Source of the DNA: Bacillus subtilis
GTDB taxonomy: Bacteria; Bacillota; Bacilli; Bacillales; Bacillaceae_C
Assembly (NCBI RefSeq): GCF_008764245.1
Contig: NZ_VTQV01000005.1
Span: 118,755-170,474 of the forward strand
Direction: 5' to 3'
Length of the DNA: 51,720 nt
Shown: piece after piece, positions 33,988-42,795 of the stretch
Layout: each line of letters starts with the position of its first letter
How positions within the stretch are numbered: position 1 is the first letter of the stretch
Notes under the pieces: model-generated
What the model saw: the letters and a program-made list of their open reading frames with translations, nothing else
What the model was told of the DNA's origin: nothing
Databases searched by the model: none
Translations under genes and position numbers: made by a program

Positions 33988-34051
33988 CCTACATCCTGTA
34001 GGCCTCGCTAAAAATAGTAAGCGATCATAAAATAAATCACAGTCCTCTGTG
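33988..34051 (-). repeat. Two single AGGA-loop hairpins after cshA
   Basis: CCTAC-ATCCT-GTAGG (33988-34002) and CACAG-TCCT-CTGTG (34038-34051); on the minus strand the loops read AGGAT and AGGA. They belong to the hairpin family at 26437-26578, but the sense strand of the cshA transcript carries the complement of the loop. Confidence 0.6.
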
Positions 34052-34066
34052 CCTAATAATGAAAAA

Positions 34067-34096
34067 AAGCAATCGGGCCAAACCGATTGCTTTTTT
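34067..34096 (+). terminator. Intrinsic terminator of cshA
   Basis: AAGCAATCGG and CCGATTGCTT form a ten-base stem with a six-base loop, followed by TTTT. Confidence 0.93.
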
Positions 34097-34189
34097 ATGC
34101 ATATCCCGAAACCATCCATCTTAATATTTTGAAACTATATCTTGCGCGGGAACGTATATCTAATGTATGAACGAAAGGGAGGTTAAGCA

Positions 34190-34672
34190 ATGAATGTAGA
34201 ACAACCGGCGAAACAAATTTCTGCACGCGGTTTAAAAGTATGGCGAATTACAGGGGCGATTCATTCTATTATCATGCTGCTTGTCGTCATAGGCGGAGGA
34301 ATTGTCTTTTATTTTTTTGAATGGCCTATGTGGATAGTTTATATTGCGGCAGGGCTCTTTGTCGTGTTAGCAATCTTAAGTATTTTTATCATCCCAACGA
34401 TTCGGTGGCGACGTTGGCGTTATGAAGTGCGAGAGCAAGAAATTGAATTACAACATGGCATTTTGATTATTACACGTACGTTGGTTCCGATGGTAAGAGT
34501 TCAGCATGTAGACACGACTCAAGGTCCGTTGCTTCGTAAGTATGATTTAGCGACAATTCAAATTTCAACTGCAGCGACACAGCATGAAATTCCGGCTGTT
34601 GATTTACAAGAGGCAGAAGAGATGCGACATGCGATCTCTCGCTTAGCAAGGGTGGCGGAAGATGATGTCTGA
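34190..34672 (+). CDS. ydbS: PH-domain membrane protein YdbS
   Basis: A 160-aa protein with two N-terminal membrane helices (about residues 22-43 and 48-68) and one bacterial PH (bPH2) domain (YEVREQEIELQHGILIITRTLVPMVRVQHVDT, split across the fold). In B. subtilis YdbS and YdbT act together and have been linked to resistance to antimicrobial peptides. GGGAGG precedes the ATG; the end overlaps ydbT by 11 bp. Confidence 0.9.
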   Translation: MNVEQPAKQISARGLKVWRITGAIHSIIMLLVVIGGGIVFYFFEWPMWIVYIAAGLFVVLAILSIFIIPTIRWRRWRYEVREQEIELQHGILIITRTLVPMVRVQHVDTTQGPLLRKYDLATIQISTAATQHEIPAVDLQEAEEMRHAISRLARVAEDDV

Positions 34673-36167
34673 ACCAAAACGCCTTCACCCGATTATGATC
34701 TTATTGACCATTATAAAAAGCATTAAGGAAGTTATTATTCCAATAGGTGTTTACTTTTTCATCTTCTTTTTTAAAGATCCCTCCGATAATGTTTGGTTAC
34801 GTTGGAGTCCATATTTTCTCATTGCGCTCCTGCTTTTGTTCATCCTTGGAACAAGTTTCATTAAGTGGGTACGTTATACATATCGAATTGAACATAATGA
34901 ATTAAGAATTGAACATGGTCTGTTTGTGAAAAAGAAACGGTATATTCCTTTTGAAAGAATTCAAAGTCTTGATTTCTCCGAAACTATTTTGCACCGACCA
35001 CTCGGCTTAGTGAAAGTGACGGTAGAAACAGCCGCAGGGAGTGCAGATGAGGCAGAGGCTGACATGACAGCGATAAAAAAAGAAGAAGCAACCGCGATTA
35101 GAAAGATGATTGCGGAAGCAAAGTCGACTGGGGAACTTCCTGAGGAAAGAGAGAATCCCGATACAGAGGAAACGGAAGAAAAAGGTCTTATTCTTTATAA
35201 AATTACGCGTAAACAATTATTGTTCTTTGCTTCTACCTCAGGCAGAGCGGGAGTCATTATTGCGGCCATTGCAGCATTTGCTGGACAATTTGCAGACGTT
35301 ATTCCTTTAGACAAGATTTTCAATGAAATGGCTGATATCGTTAAAACAGGTTTTCTTTTCATATCCTTGCTTGTACTGGCAGCTCTTTTCATTGCATGGC
35401 TTCTATCAGTTGCTTGGGCATATTTAAAATATAATGATTTTACATTGCGGTTAGTCGATGACGAACTGGTCATCACCCGTGGGCTCTTGGAAAAAAGAAC
35501 AACGACGATTCCAGTCCGCCGCATTCAGGCTTTAAAAATTTCAGAGAGTCTTTTCAGGCAGCCATTTGGGTATGCGAGCGTTTCGGTTGAATATGCAGGT
35601 GGATCGATCATAGATGAAAATAAATCTGATGATGTTTTAATTCCAATCGTGAAGAAAAGAGAGATTCCGCGATTATTACAAGCGGGTCTTTCCGATTATA
35701 GATTTGAAGAGGAATTTCATTCAGCACCAAAGCGGGCTCAAAGACGGTATTTTTTTGTCAAAACGCTGATTATGACATTGATCACGATTGGTTTATCAAT
35801 CTGGCTATGGCCCTATGGCCTTTTGGCTATTCTATTAATAGGACTCACATGGATATGGGGAATATTTCAATATCAATCAGCTGCCTGGAAATTGACAGGT
35901 CACCAGCTTGTTTTACGATATCGAGACATTCAACAACATACGGTCTACCTTCAAAAAAATCGCATCCAATCACTTGATTACTCTGTAAATTGGTTTCAAA
36001 AACGAGCCCATTTAGCCACAATCGCAACGTTTGTGATGAGCAGAGGCGGAGGAGTGGCCGTAGTGAAACATTTGGAAGCGGAAGATGCCCGAGAAATTTA
36101 CAACTGGTATTTGCCGAACACTTCATCTAGACAAGATGATTTAAAAGAGCAAAATCCGGAAACATAA
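34662..36167 (+). CDS. ydbT: Multi-PH-domain membrane protein YdbT
   Basis: A 501-aa partner of YdbS with three bPH2 domains separated by pairs of membrane helices: around residues 70-150 (RIEHNELRIEHGLFVKK), 265-340 (LRLVDDELVITRGLLEKR) and 400-480 (QLVLRYRDIQQHTVYL). Two adjacent ATGs (34662, 34665) share the ribosome site GGTGGCGG; I list the first. It overlaps ydbS and is followed by a convergent terminator. Confidence 0.9.
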   Translation: MMSEPKRLHPIMILLTIIKSIKEVIIPIGVYFFIFFFKDPSDNVWLRWSPYFLIALLLLFILGTSFIKWVRYTYRIEHNELRIEHGLFVKKKRYIPFERIQSLDFSETILHRPLGLVKVTVETAAGSADEAEADMTAIKKEEATAIRKMIAEAKSTGELPEERENPDTEETEEKGLILYKITRKQLLFFASTSGRAGVIIAAIAAFAGQFADVIPLDKIFNEMADIVKTGFLFISLLVLAALFIAWLLSVAWAYLKYNDFTLRLVDDELVITRGLLEKRTTTIPVRRIQALKISESLFRQPFGYASVSVEYAGGSIIDENKSDDVLIPIVKKREIPRLLQAGLSDYRFEEEFHSAPKRAQRRYFFVKTLIMTLITIGLSIWLWPYGLLAILLIGLTWIWGIFQYQSAAWKLTGHQLVLRYRDIQQHTVYLQKNRIQSLDYSVNWFQKRAHLATIATFVMSRGGGVAVVKHLEAEDAREIYNWYLPNTSSRQDDLKEQNPET

Positions 36168-36173
36168 TAGGGA

Positions 36174-36208
36174 AAAGGCTGTCAGCAATTGATATGCTGA
36201 CAGCCTTT
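36174..36208. terminator. Bidirectional terminator between ydbT and the rhomboid gene
   Basis: AAAGGCTGTCAGCA and TGCTGACAGCCTTT form a 14-base perfect stem with a seven-base loop; A- and T-rich flanks on both sides suit both strands. Confidence 0.93.
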
Positions 36209-36218
36209 CTCAAACGCG

Positions 36219-36818
36219 TTAAAATCGAATCGGGCGAAAATGGAGTAGAATGCGGCCGATTAATAGTCCACTAATTAAACCGAAAATATGCCCAGTGATA
36301 TTTACATTTGGAGTAAAAAAAGTCATGATGACACTAAGTAAAGCGATTGGTAGAATCACCTGTTTACCCTGTTTTGGCATATATTCCTTTTTAAATAAAA
36401 TAACGGCTAAATAAACGCCGAATAAGCCAAAGATTGCACCACTAGCGCCAATATGGACATAATTAGGCGGGTGGATCAACAAAGTAGCTAAGTTGGCTCC
36501 AATCCCACTAAGCAGATAAACAAAGATAAAAGGAAATTTTCCTAATGCTTTTTCAAGGGCTGGTCCAAATAACACGAGCGAAAAAGAATTAAATAGTAGA
36601 TGGGTAAAATTAACATGTACAATAATAGGGGAAACTAAGCGCCACCATTCCCCTTCACGAATAAATAAATTCACCCCTGCTAAAGATTCGAATAGTAAAT
36701 TCCTTGGAAAAATAGGAATATTTAACATTAAAAATAAAATAATTTGAATCGCAATAATCGTTGAAATGACAGGGTATAATTTCAGAAATTGTTTAAAACT
36801 TTCCGTTCTAACGAACAT
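36219..36818 (-). CDS. ydcA: Rhomboid-family intramembrane serine protease
   Basis: A 199-aa membrane protease with six predicted helices. The catalytic dyad is S126 in GASGAIFG and H177 in NVNITGHIFG; the L1-loop WWR and the HxxxN of helix 2 (HLLFNS) are present. ATG 36818 has AAAGGAGTG eight bases upstream and gives the length of B. subtilis YdcA; an earlier in-frame start at 36890 adds 24 unrelated residues and was rejected. Substrates unknown. Confidence 0.92.
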   Translation of the reverse strand: MFVRTESFKQFLKLYPVISTIIAIQIILFLMLNIPIFPRNLLFESLAGVNLFIREGEWWRLVSPIIVHVNFTHLLFNSFSLVLFGPALEKALGKFPFIFVYLLSGIGANLATLLIHPPNYVHIGASGAIFGLFGVYLAVILFKKEYMPKQGKQVILPIALLSVIMTFFTPNVNITGHIFGLISGLLIGRILLHFRPIRF

Positions 36819-36898
36819 GTTTTTCACTCCTTTCGAATTACGGAAACTTACATGCAATTGAAATATGGGGTTTGTCCGAAGGGGTGTCATAGTCTAAA

Positions 36899-37035
36899 GA
36901 AACTCATTTTTAAGCAGAAAAGCCCATTCCTAGGATGAGAACCCCGTTTCTAGGCTGAAATCCTCATTCTTTATCGAAAAACCCCATTCTTAAGATGAGG
37001 AACTCATTTTTGAAGTGAAGAAGCCCATACAACTT
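36899..37035. repeat. Tandem 20-bp repeat, six units plus a partial
   Basis: Units start every 20 bp at 36899, 36919, 36939, 36959, 36979 and 36999, then a partial unit. Consensus: GAA-N-(C/T)-C-C-A-T-T-C-T-T-A-N-G-N-T-G-A, with individual units differing at four to seven positions. It lies upstream of both the rhomboid gene and acpS, which are divergent. No start codon or ribosome site occurs within it. Confidence 0.85.
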
Positions 37036-37137
37036 TTAAAACAAGCATATTCTTAGCATAAAGCATGGAAGAAAATAGAACAACTTTTGTACTATACATA
37101 CGCTGCAGTGAATTCTTTTAGAAGAGAGGGGAAAGAA

Positions 37138-37488
37138 ATGATCATTGGGATTGGGCTAGATATTGTGGAAATAAAAAGGATAGAAAAGGTGTCTGAAAGA
37201 CAGGAGAGACTTCCGTTTAGAATTTTAACAGAAGCTGAGAGAGAGCTTTATTTTGCATTAAGCGATAAAAGAAAAATAGAGTTTCTTGCTGGACGTTTTG
37301 CCGCTAAGGAAGCTTATGCCAAAGCAAGAGGAACGGGGATTGGTTCTCACCTTTCATTTTTGGATATTGAAATCCTCCCAGATCGATTGGGAAAGCCACA
37401 TATTACGAAGCCTTTATTTGGAATGGCCCATCTTTCTATTACACACACCGAACAATATGCGGCAGCTCAAGTGATAATTGAGGAATAA
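37138..37488 (+). CDS. acpS: Holo-[acyl-carrier-protein] synthase
   Basis: Transfers 4'-phosphopantetheine from CoA to apo-ACP. The 116-aa protein has the family opening [14 protein letters not shown] (with the Mg-binding Asp) and [21 protein letters not shown] with the conserved FAAKEA. The C-terminus [16 protein letters not shown] is standard. ATG 37138 follows AGAGGGGAAAG; earlier in-frame start 37087 was rejected. Confidence 0.96.
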   Translation: MIIGIGLDIVEIKRIEKVSERQERLPFRILTEAERELYFALSDKRKIEFLAGRFAAKEAYAKARGTGIGSHLSFLDIEILPDRLGKPHITKPLFGMAHLSITHTEQYAAAQVIIEE

Positions 37489-37743
37489 AAATAAGCAAGG
37501 GAATGAGTTGCCCATGATAGACCAATTTAGTCGTTTCCCATTTGGCTTTTCTTAAAATCTTGGTCTAATCCCTATACTTGTCTCATATATTTTTAATGCG
37601 TTGGGAGAGATGAACGTTGTCTGTGGAATGATGGCCACATTGGGCGGAACGGTCGCAAGGATAGACAGTGTGAGGATCAATGGTTTCACAGCAATCTTCT
37701 CTCTTCTTTTCATGGTTAAATAGGACAAGAAGGGGTTGAAAGA

Positions 37744-38772
37744 ATGAGAAAGGGGATTTGGATATTTGGGTTACTGCTTATGTCAATTGTGGTCCTGTCT
37801 GCTTGTGGTGCAAAATCACAGGAAGATGTCACAGCATCCTTAGATAAAAAGATGGGAGAGTTAAAAGGCTATAAGGCTGAGGCAAAAATGACTTTAACCG
37901 TTGGCGATGAGCCCCAGACCTATAATATCGAAGTTTGGCACGAAAAGCCGGGGAATTATCGAGTTCATTTAAAAAATGCAAACAAAGATCAAAGTCAAAT
38001 GATTTTGCGCAATAAAAGCGGCGTGTTTGTGTTAACTCCGGCATTAAACAAGAGCTATCGTTTTCAAAGTGAATGGCCTGAAAACAGTAGCCAAGCTTAT
38101 TTATTTGGGTCACTTGTAAAAGATATCCTTGAAGACAAAGAAGCAAGCTTTAAGGCTGGAAAAGATCAATTTGTCTTCAATACAAAAACGCGTTACCAGA
38201 ACAGCAAGATGCTTCCGTCTCAAGTAATTACCTTGAAAAAAGGGACATTAGAACCTGTTAGTGTAAAAGTTTTGGATCACAATGAAAATCCTGTTGTAAC
38301 CGTGGAGTTTTCAAAATTTGAGTTCAATGCCAAATTTGATTCTAATGCTTTTGACACAAAGAAAAATATGACAAGCGCACAATTGGAAATCCCTGTACTC
38401 AAAAATGTGAGTAACAGTGATAGTGACGATTTTGCTGTGAAATATTCAATGGCAGAAATCCCTGGGGTGGAGCTTCTGGATGAAACAGAGGTGACAACAG
38501 AAAATGGAAAAAGGGTCATTTTAACATATGCTGGGGAAGATAAATCCTTTACCATTTTCCAAGAGGCTTCTGAAATTAGTCTAACTTCTTCCATGGAAGT
38601 CATTCCAGTAAGCGGTGAAATGGTTGACTTTGGATTTTCAATCGGTGCGATGACAGAAGGATCCATCAGTTGGACCGATCAAGGTGTCGACTATTTGCTC
38701 GTATCTTCTGACTTAACGCCTGATGAAATGGTGATGGTTGCCAAATCCGTTCAAGGTGGAACAGTCAAATAA
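37744..38772 (+). CDS. ydcC: LolA-like outer-surface lipoprotein YdcC
   Basis: A secreted lipoprotein of 342 aa with signal peptide and lipobox VLSAC (Cys21). The domain that follows has the LolA/LolB-like fold pattern of B. subtilis YdcC (sporulation-associated): LKGYKAEAKMTLTVGD, NIEVWHEKPGNYRVHL and LTPALNKSYRFQSEWP. The C-terminal third resembles DUF4367-type segments (SFTIFQEAS). GGGGTTGAAAG precedes the ATG weakly. Confidence 0.88.
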   Translation: MRKGIWIFGLLLMSIVVLSACGAKSQEDVTASLDKKMGELKGYKAEAKMTLTVGDEPQTYNIEVWHEKPGNYRVHLKNANKDQSQMILRNKSGVFVLTPALNKSYRFQSEWPENSSQAYLFGSLVKDILEDKEASFKAGKDQFVFNTKTRYQNSKMLPSQVITLKKGTLEPVSVKVLDHNENPVVTVEFSKFEFNAKFDSNAFDTKKNMTSAQLEIPVLKNVSNSDSDDFAVKYSMAEIPGVELLDETEVTTENGKRVILTYAGEDKSFTIFQEASEISLTSSMEVIPVSGEMVDFGFSIGAMTEGSISWTDQGVDYLLVSSDLTPDEMVMVAKSVQGGTVK

Positions 38773-38807
38773 TAGCGGATTCCTTTGTTCTTCCGAATCA
38801 ATCAGGG

Positions 38808-38850
38808 ACTGACCTTTTTATTACGGGTCTGTCTCTTCTTTTGTTTTTTC
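38808..38850 (+). terminator. Probable terminator of ydcC
   Basis: GACTGACC and GGGTCTGTC pair with one mismatch around a T-rich loop, followed by a T/C-rich tract with TTTTGTTTTTT. Confidence 0.55.
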
Positions 38851-38988
38851 ATATGAAATTCTCCACCCAAGCGGACCCCAATATTTGCCAGTTGCCAACA
38901 TCCATCTTTGAAACGGATTATCATTGACATCTGCCCGATAGAGTTTAATAATGATAACAGTTTATATTGAGTTTGAGGAAGTGAACCA

Positions 38989-40107
38989 GTGGTGGATGGA
39001 CAGCAATTATATCGGGATACATGGGCAGAAATTAATGTAGATGCCATTGTTTATAATATGAGAGAGATGTGTAAGTTACTTCCCGATGAAACAAAGGCTT
39101 TTGCAGCAGTGAAGGCCAATGGTTATGGACATGGAGCAGTACAAACGGCTAGAGCGGTCTTAAAGGGTGGGGCTCATGGTTTGTTGGTCGCCTTTTTGGA
39201 TGAAGCTTTGGAACTGAGAAGGGCCGGCTTGACAGCTCCCATTCTTGTCTTAGGTTATACGCGTGCGGAGGATGCTGGCGTGGCGGCAAAGGAAGATATA
39301 TCTTTAACGGTTTATCAATATGACTGGTTACAAAAAGCTGAAACATTTATTCCGGGCGAATCTAGACTATCCGTGCATATAAAATGTGATACAGGTATGA
39401 ATCGAATCGGGATAAAGGAACCAAGTGAATTAAGTCTAATGGAGGATTTTATTGAGGCATCAAGCTCATACTATTTCCAAGGGATTTATACGCATTTCGC
39501 TACAGCTGACCAAATAGAGGAACAATATTATCAACAGCAATTAGCTCGTTTTCGGGCGTTTTTGGGAATGTTAAAGACGCTGCCTCCTTATGTACATGCT
39601 GCTAATAGTGCGGCGACTCTTTATCATCACGATTCACTATTTAATGCGATTAGGGTTGGAATTGCCCTGTATGGACTTTCCCCTTCACCTGAAATTAAAC
39701 CCTATCTTCCATTTGAAGGAAGGGAAGCTTTCTCTCTTCACACTAAAATTATCCATATTAAAAAGTTATCAGCTGGTGAAACGATCGGTTATGGGGCAAC
39801 CTATACAGCCGAAGAGAATGAATGGATTGCCACGATACCCATTGGCTATGCAGATGGTTGGCTCAGACATTTGCAAGGTTTTCAAGTAATTGCCGATGAT
39901 GAATGGGCTCCTATCGTTGGCCGGATTTGCATGGACCAGACCATGATCAAGTTACCTCGTTATATGCCAATTGGGACAAATGTCACTTTAATTGGCGAAC
40001 AATGCGGAAAGAAAATATCCGTCGACCATGTTGCGGAAAAATTAAATACAATCAATTACGAAGTGACATGTATGATTAGCCACCGAGTTCCTCGTATTTA
40101 TCTATAA
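38989..40107 (+). CDS. alr: Alanine racemase
   Basis: PLP-dependent interconversion of L- and D-alanine for the cell wall. The PLP lysine is K42 in AAVKANGYGHG; the second catalytic Tyr lies in ETIGYGATYTA, and RVGIALYGLSP and CMDQTMI are conserved. 372 aa is standard. Two adjacent GTG codons (38989, 38992) could serve as start, after GAGGAAGTG. Followed by a mobile-type repeat rather than directly by the toxin-antitoxin pair. Confidence 0.96.
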   Translation: MVDGQQLYRDTWAEINVDAIVYNMREMCKLLPDETKAFAAVKANGYGHGAVQTARAVLKGGAHGLLVAFLDEALELRRAGLTAPILVLGYTRAEDAGVAAKEDISLTVYQYDWLQKAETFIPGESRLSVHIKCDTGMNRIGIKEPSELSLMEDFIEASSSYYFQGIYTHFATADQIEEQYYQQQLARFRAFLGMLKTLPPYVHAANSAATLYHHDSLFNAIRVGIALYGLSPSPEIKPYLPFEGREAFSLHTKIIHIKKLSAGETIGYGATYTAEENEWIATIPIGYADGWLRHLQGFQVIADDEWAPIVGRICMDQTMIKLPRYMPIGTNVTLIGEQCGKKISVDHVAEKLNTINYEVTCMISHRVPRIYL

Positions 40108-40113
40108 GAGGAT

Positions 40114-40375
40114 GTTCAAAAAGTCCAGTAAAAATGACACTGCGAATTTCTTCGTTGGCTTGTTTCTACGCTCCTTGGAAAAGAAAACCACTTTTCCGGC
40201 GTGCGATGCGGATTCGGGGAAGCTTTCCTTGTGCTCATGTATCAGGATAATGATCTTCTGCTAAATTCGCCCACGTCCTGTGGGCAACGCAGAAGTCAGT
40301 ACATCCTGTACAATTCCGCTGCTCGAAACTGCGCCGCCTCGAACTTCTTGGTCCTTTTTATCCTCCTTTTTGAAC
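40114..40375. mobile_element. MITE-like element with short terminal inverted repeats
   Basis: GTTCAAAAAG at 40114-40123 and CTTTTTGAAC at 40366-40375 form 10-bp inverted ends. Inside are hairpins GGAAAAG/CTTTTCC (40177-40197) and, on the minus strand, two AGGAY-loop hairpins (40255-40295 and 40299-40311). No transposase is encoded; an internal open frame (40201-40386) has no ribosome site. I see no clear target-site duplication. Confidence 0.6.
40255..40311 (-). repeat. Nested and simple AGGAY-loop hairpins within the MITE-like element
   Basis: Minus strand: outer CTTCTGC/GCAGAAG, inner GCCCAC-AGGAC-GTGGGC (40255-40295), and next to it GTAC-AGGAT-GTAC (40299-40311). The same order (a GTAC hairpin, then a nested hairpin) occurs on the plus strand at 26512-26565. 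Confidence 0.8.
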
Positions 40376-40514
40376 ACGCACTGTAAGTAAATATTCTGAC
40401 GAGAAATATAAAAATATTGGTGAATTTAGAAGGATAATTACGATAAACGTAGAAATATTAGTATTATAACTGGATTTATGGGTTGATAATAGAAAGAGAA
40501 TCTAGAAACAGTCT

Positions 40515-40542
40515 TTGCACAGGTGCTGATTGATGGTATCAT
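40515..40542 (+). promoter_or_regulatory. Probable promoter of ndoAI-ndoA
   Basis: TTGCAC (40515-40520), 16 bp, TATCAT (40537-40542), about 40 bp before the start codon. A CATAAT overlapping the -10 is an alternative. Confidence 0.6.
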
Positions 40543-40581
40543 AATACAGGAATGGTTAGAGTGATTGTGGAGGTGTCGTGG

Positions 40582-40863
40582 GTGTCTGAATCCAGCGGAA
40601 CAACGGAGATCATGATTCGCTTGCCGCAACAGTTAATTGCGGAATTGGACGGATATGCTGAATTGGAAAATGTAAATCGTAATGAATTTATTTATCGCGC
40701 TACAAAGATGTATCTTCGTGAGCGAAGACGACGCCAAATTGTAGAAACAATGCGGCGTGGTTACATGGAAATGGCAAAAATCAATTTGGCAATTGCTTCC
40801 GAAGCCATTCAGGCAGAGTATGAAGCGGAAAATACAGTCGAACGTCTTGTAAGCGGGGGCTAG
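40582..40863 (+). CDS. ndoAI: Antitoxin EndoAI (MazE-like, ribbon-helix-helix)
   Basis: Binds and neutralises the NdoA/MazF RNase and probably represses its own promoter. The N-terminal RHH domain ([29 protein letters not shown]) is followed by the toxin-binding C-terminus [13 protein letters not shown] and TVERLVSGG, as in B. subtilis. GTG 40582 was chosen because GGAGGT lies eight bases before it and the product is then 93 aa, the known length; an ATG at 40552 adds ten residues without a ribosome site. Confidence 0.95.
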   Translation: MSESSGTTEIMIRLPQQLIAELDGYAELENVNRNEFIYRATKMYLRERRRRQIVETMRRGYMEMAKINLAIASEAIQAEYEAENTVERLVSGG

Positions 40864-40867
40864 TATT

Positions 40868-41218
40868 TTGAGTGTAAAGCGTGGTGATGTGTATTTCGCC
40901 GACTTGTCACCAGTAGTCGGTTCAGAGCAAGGCGGAGTGCGTCCTGTATTAGTGTTGCAAAATGATATTGGGAATCGTTTTAGTCCTACCGTCATCATTG
41001 CGGCTATAACAGCGCAAATTCAAAAAGCCAAATTGCCCACACATGTGGAAATTGATGCCGAAAAGTATGGTTTTGAAAGAAATTCAGTCCTACTGCTTGA
41101 ACAAATTAGAACGGTTGATAAACAACGTCTAACAGATAAAATAACTCATTTAGACGAAGAAATGATGGAAAAAGTGGATGAAGCCTTACAAATAAGTTTG
41201 GGACTCATCGATTTTTAA
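40868..41218 (+). CDS. ndoA: mRNA interferase EndoA (MazF toxin)
   Basis: A sequence-specific endoribonuclease (UACAU in B. subtilis). The 116-aa product is nearly colinear with B. subtilis Ndo[21 protein letters not shown], with catalytic R25 in GGVRPVL and T48 in [11 protein letters not shown] start four bases after the antitoxin stop, with ribosome site GGGGG at the antitoxin's end. A strong terminator follows at once, so the sigB operon beyond probably needs read-through or its own promoter. Confidence 0.97.
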   Translation: MSVKRGDVYFADLSPVVGSEQGGVRPVLVLQNDIGNRFSPTVIIAAITAQIQKAKLPTHVEIDAEKYGFERNSVLLLEQIRTVDKQRLTDKITHLDEEMMEKVDEALQISLGLIDF

Positions 41219-41255
41219 GGCGCTTTATTGTTGAAAAACAAAAGCGCCTTTTTTT
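41219..41255 (+). terminator. Intrinsic terminator after ndoA
   Basis: GGCGCTTT and AAAGCGCC form an eight-base stem, followed by TTTTTTT. It begins directly after the stop codon. Confidence 0.93.
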
Positions 41256-41309
41256 CTGCTTAGGAATTTATAAAATCCTAGCTTGTGGATAAGTTGCTTA
41301 TGTCGCGGT

Positions 41310-41463
41310 TGACATCCAGCTCCAGCGCCCAGCGACTAGCAAACTTTCGGTGCCTTCCTACGATAAGTCAACATCAGCTCGCCTTTCAGGCTCATTGTGT
41401 TTCCTTTATCTCGTCAGGCCCCTAAAAAGTTTGTACGTCGCTAAACAGGCGCTTGCGCTTTTG
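41310..41463 (-). repeat. Dispersed structured repeat (about 150 bp)
   Basis: On the minus strand: AAAAGCGCAAGCGCC, TTAGCGACGTAC, CTGACGAGATAAAGGAAACA, TTGACTTATCGTAGGAAGG, AAAGTTTGCTAGTCGCTGGG, CGCTGGAGCTGGA. Outer arms AGCGCC...AGCGAC pair with GTCGCT...GGCGCT. Related copies are at 30544, 26610 and 23632. It lies between ndoA and rsbR. I see no gene in 41256-41605. Confidence 0.85.
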
Positions 41464-41605
41464 TTCGTTAACTAGGGGAAACACAACTTTTTTCCTGTTC
41501 TCTCTTATAAGTTGTCTTAGTATTTGAGTTTTTAAACAAGCCATTGTTAGAATACAATTAGTGTTCAAAAAGCCCAAGATAGTGTATGAGGAGGAAAAAA
41601 GTTCA

Positions 41606-42439
41606 ATGAAGAGAGAAATTGTCCGTTATGTACAAAATTATGGGGAAAACATTGTAGAAGAGTGGATGGATGAAATGCGAGAACGGGGGGATTCTCGTTC
41701 ATTCAATACGATTTCCAATAATGTATTCTATAATACTAGTAAAGAATTTCTAGATGTCGTTGTTTCCAGTATTGTGGATTCAGACGAGACTTATCATGAA
41801 AAGGTAAAAGATTTTGCGGAAAGCATTATCAAATTAGGTTGGCCTCTCACTTATTTAACAACAGGGATCCGAATATATCAGAGTATTATCTTTGAAAAAA
41901 TGGTGACCGACAATGAACTTACAAAGGAGCAAATGAAAAAGTTGGTTCTTGACCTTGACTCCTGGCTCTCTCCTTTGCAAGATCAAATGATTAATATCTA
42001 TTCAGACACTTGGGAGAAAACGATTACGATGCAAAAGGTCGCGTTGCAAGAGCTATCTGCGCCTTTAATTCCAGTATTTGAAAAAATCTCGATTATGCCG
42101 CTTGTCGGAACAATTGATACAGAACGTGCTCGATTAATTATGGAAAATTTATTAAGTGGTGTCGTAAAACATCGCTCAGAAGTTGTTTTGATTGATATTA
42201 CTGGTGTACCTGTTGTGGACACCATGGTGGCCCATCATATTATCCAGGCAGCAGAGGCCGTTCGATTAGTAGGTTCGAAATGCATGCTTGTGGGAATTCG
42301 CCCGGAAATCGCTCAAACGATTGTGAATTTAGGTATTGATCTAAACCATATTACAACCAAGAGTACCTTGCGAAAAGGGATTGCACAGGCTCTTGCATAT
42401 ACCAACAGGGAAATCGTCGTAGTGGAGGGTGCAGATTGA
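41606..42439 (+). CDS. rsbRA: Stressosome scaffold RsbR
   Basis: With RsbS it builds the stressosome that holds RsbT until stress. The 277-aa protein has an N-terminal non-haem globin-like sensor domain (about 1-140) and a C-terminal STAS domain (about 150-265) containing [15 protein letters not shown] and [19 protein letters not shown], where the phosphorylated Thr residues lie. ATG 41606 follows GGAGGAAAA; an earlier in-frame start (41561) was rejected. Confidence 0.94.
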   Translation: MKREIVRYVQNYGENIVEEWMDEMRERGDSRSFNTISNNVFYNTSKEFLDVVVSSIVDSDETYHEKVKDFAESIIKLGWPLTYLTTGIRIYQSIIFEKMVTDNELTKEQMKKLVLDLDSWLSPLQDQMINIYSDTWEKTITMQKVALQELSAPLIPVFEKISIMPLVGTIDTERARLIMENLLSGVVKHRSEVVLIDITGVPVVDTMVAHHIIQAAEAVRLVGSKCMLVGIRPEIAQTIVNLGIDLNHITTKSTLRKGIAQALAYTNREIVVVEGAD

Positions 42440-42792
42440 GAATACCAATATTAAAATTAGGCAAATATTTACTTGTTTCGATTCAGTGGGAACTTGATGA
42501 TCAGACGGCTTTACAATTTCAAGAAGACTTACTACAAATGATTCATCAGACAAATGCCGGTGGCGTCGTGATTGACATTACATCGATTGATTTTATCGAT
42601 TCCTTTATTGCAAAGGTATTAGGCGACGTCATTGAAATGTCTAAATTAATGGGAGCAAAGGTTGTTATTACAGGTATCCAACCACCAGTGGCGATTACGC
42701 TACTTGAACTTGGCATTCGTTTGGATGATGTCATGACAGCGATTGATCTGGAAAATGGTTTGGACAAATTACAACAGGAACTGGGGGAGTAG
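42436..42792 (+). CDS. rsbS: Stressosome STAS protein RsbS (RsbT antagonist)
   Basis: A single STAS domain of 118 aa; phosphorylation by RsbT at the conserved Ser (S56 here, in [10 protein letters not shown]) releases RsbT. TTG start overlaps the rsbR stop (TTGA), with GGAGGG upstream, showing translational coupling. The rest ([18 protein letters not shown]) is highly conserved in Bacillus. Confidence 0.95.
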   Translation: MRIPILKLGKYLLVSIQWELDDQTALQFQEDLLQMIHQTNAGGVVIDITSIDFIDSFIAKVLGDVIEMSKLMGAKVVITGIQPPVAITLLELGIRLDDVMTAIDLENGLDKLQQELGE

Positions 42793-42795
42793 CCT

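Noticed and set aside
37553-37714. Minus-strand 53-codon ORF with a signal-like hydrophobic start
   Set aside because: No ribosome site, and it shares space with a plus-strand ORF at 37610 that is equally weak. Neither is supported.
38802-39047. 81-codon minus-strand ORF between ydcC and alr
   Set aside because: Overlaps the alr start and a terminator; no ribosome site.
40201-40386. 61-codon ORF inside the MITE-like element
   Set aside because: Produced by palindromic repeat sequence; no ribosome site.
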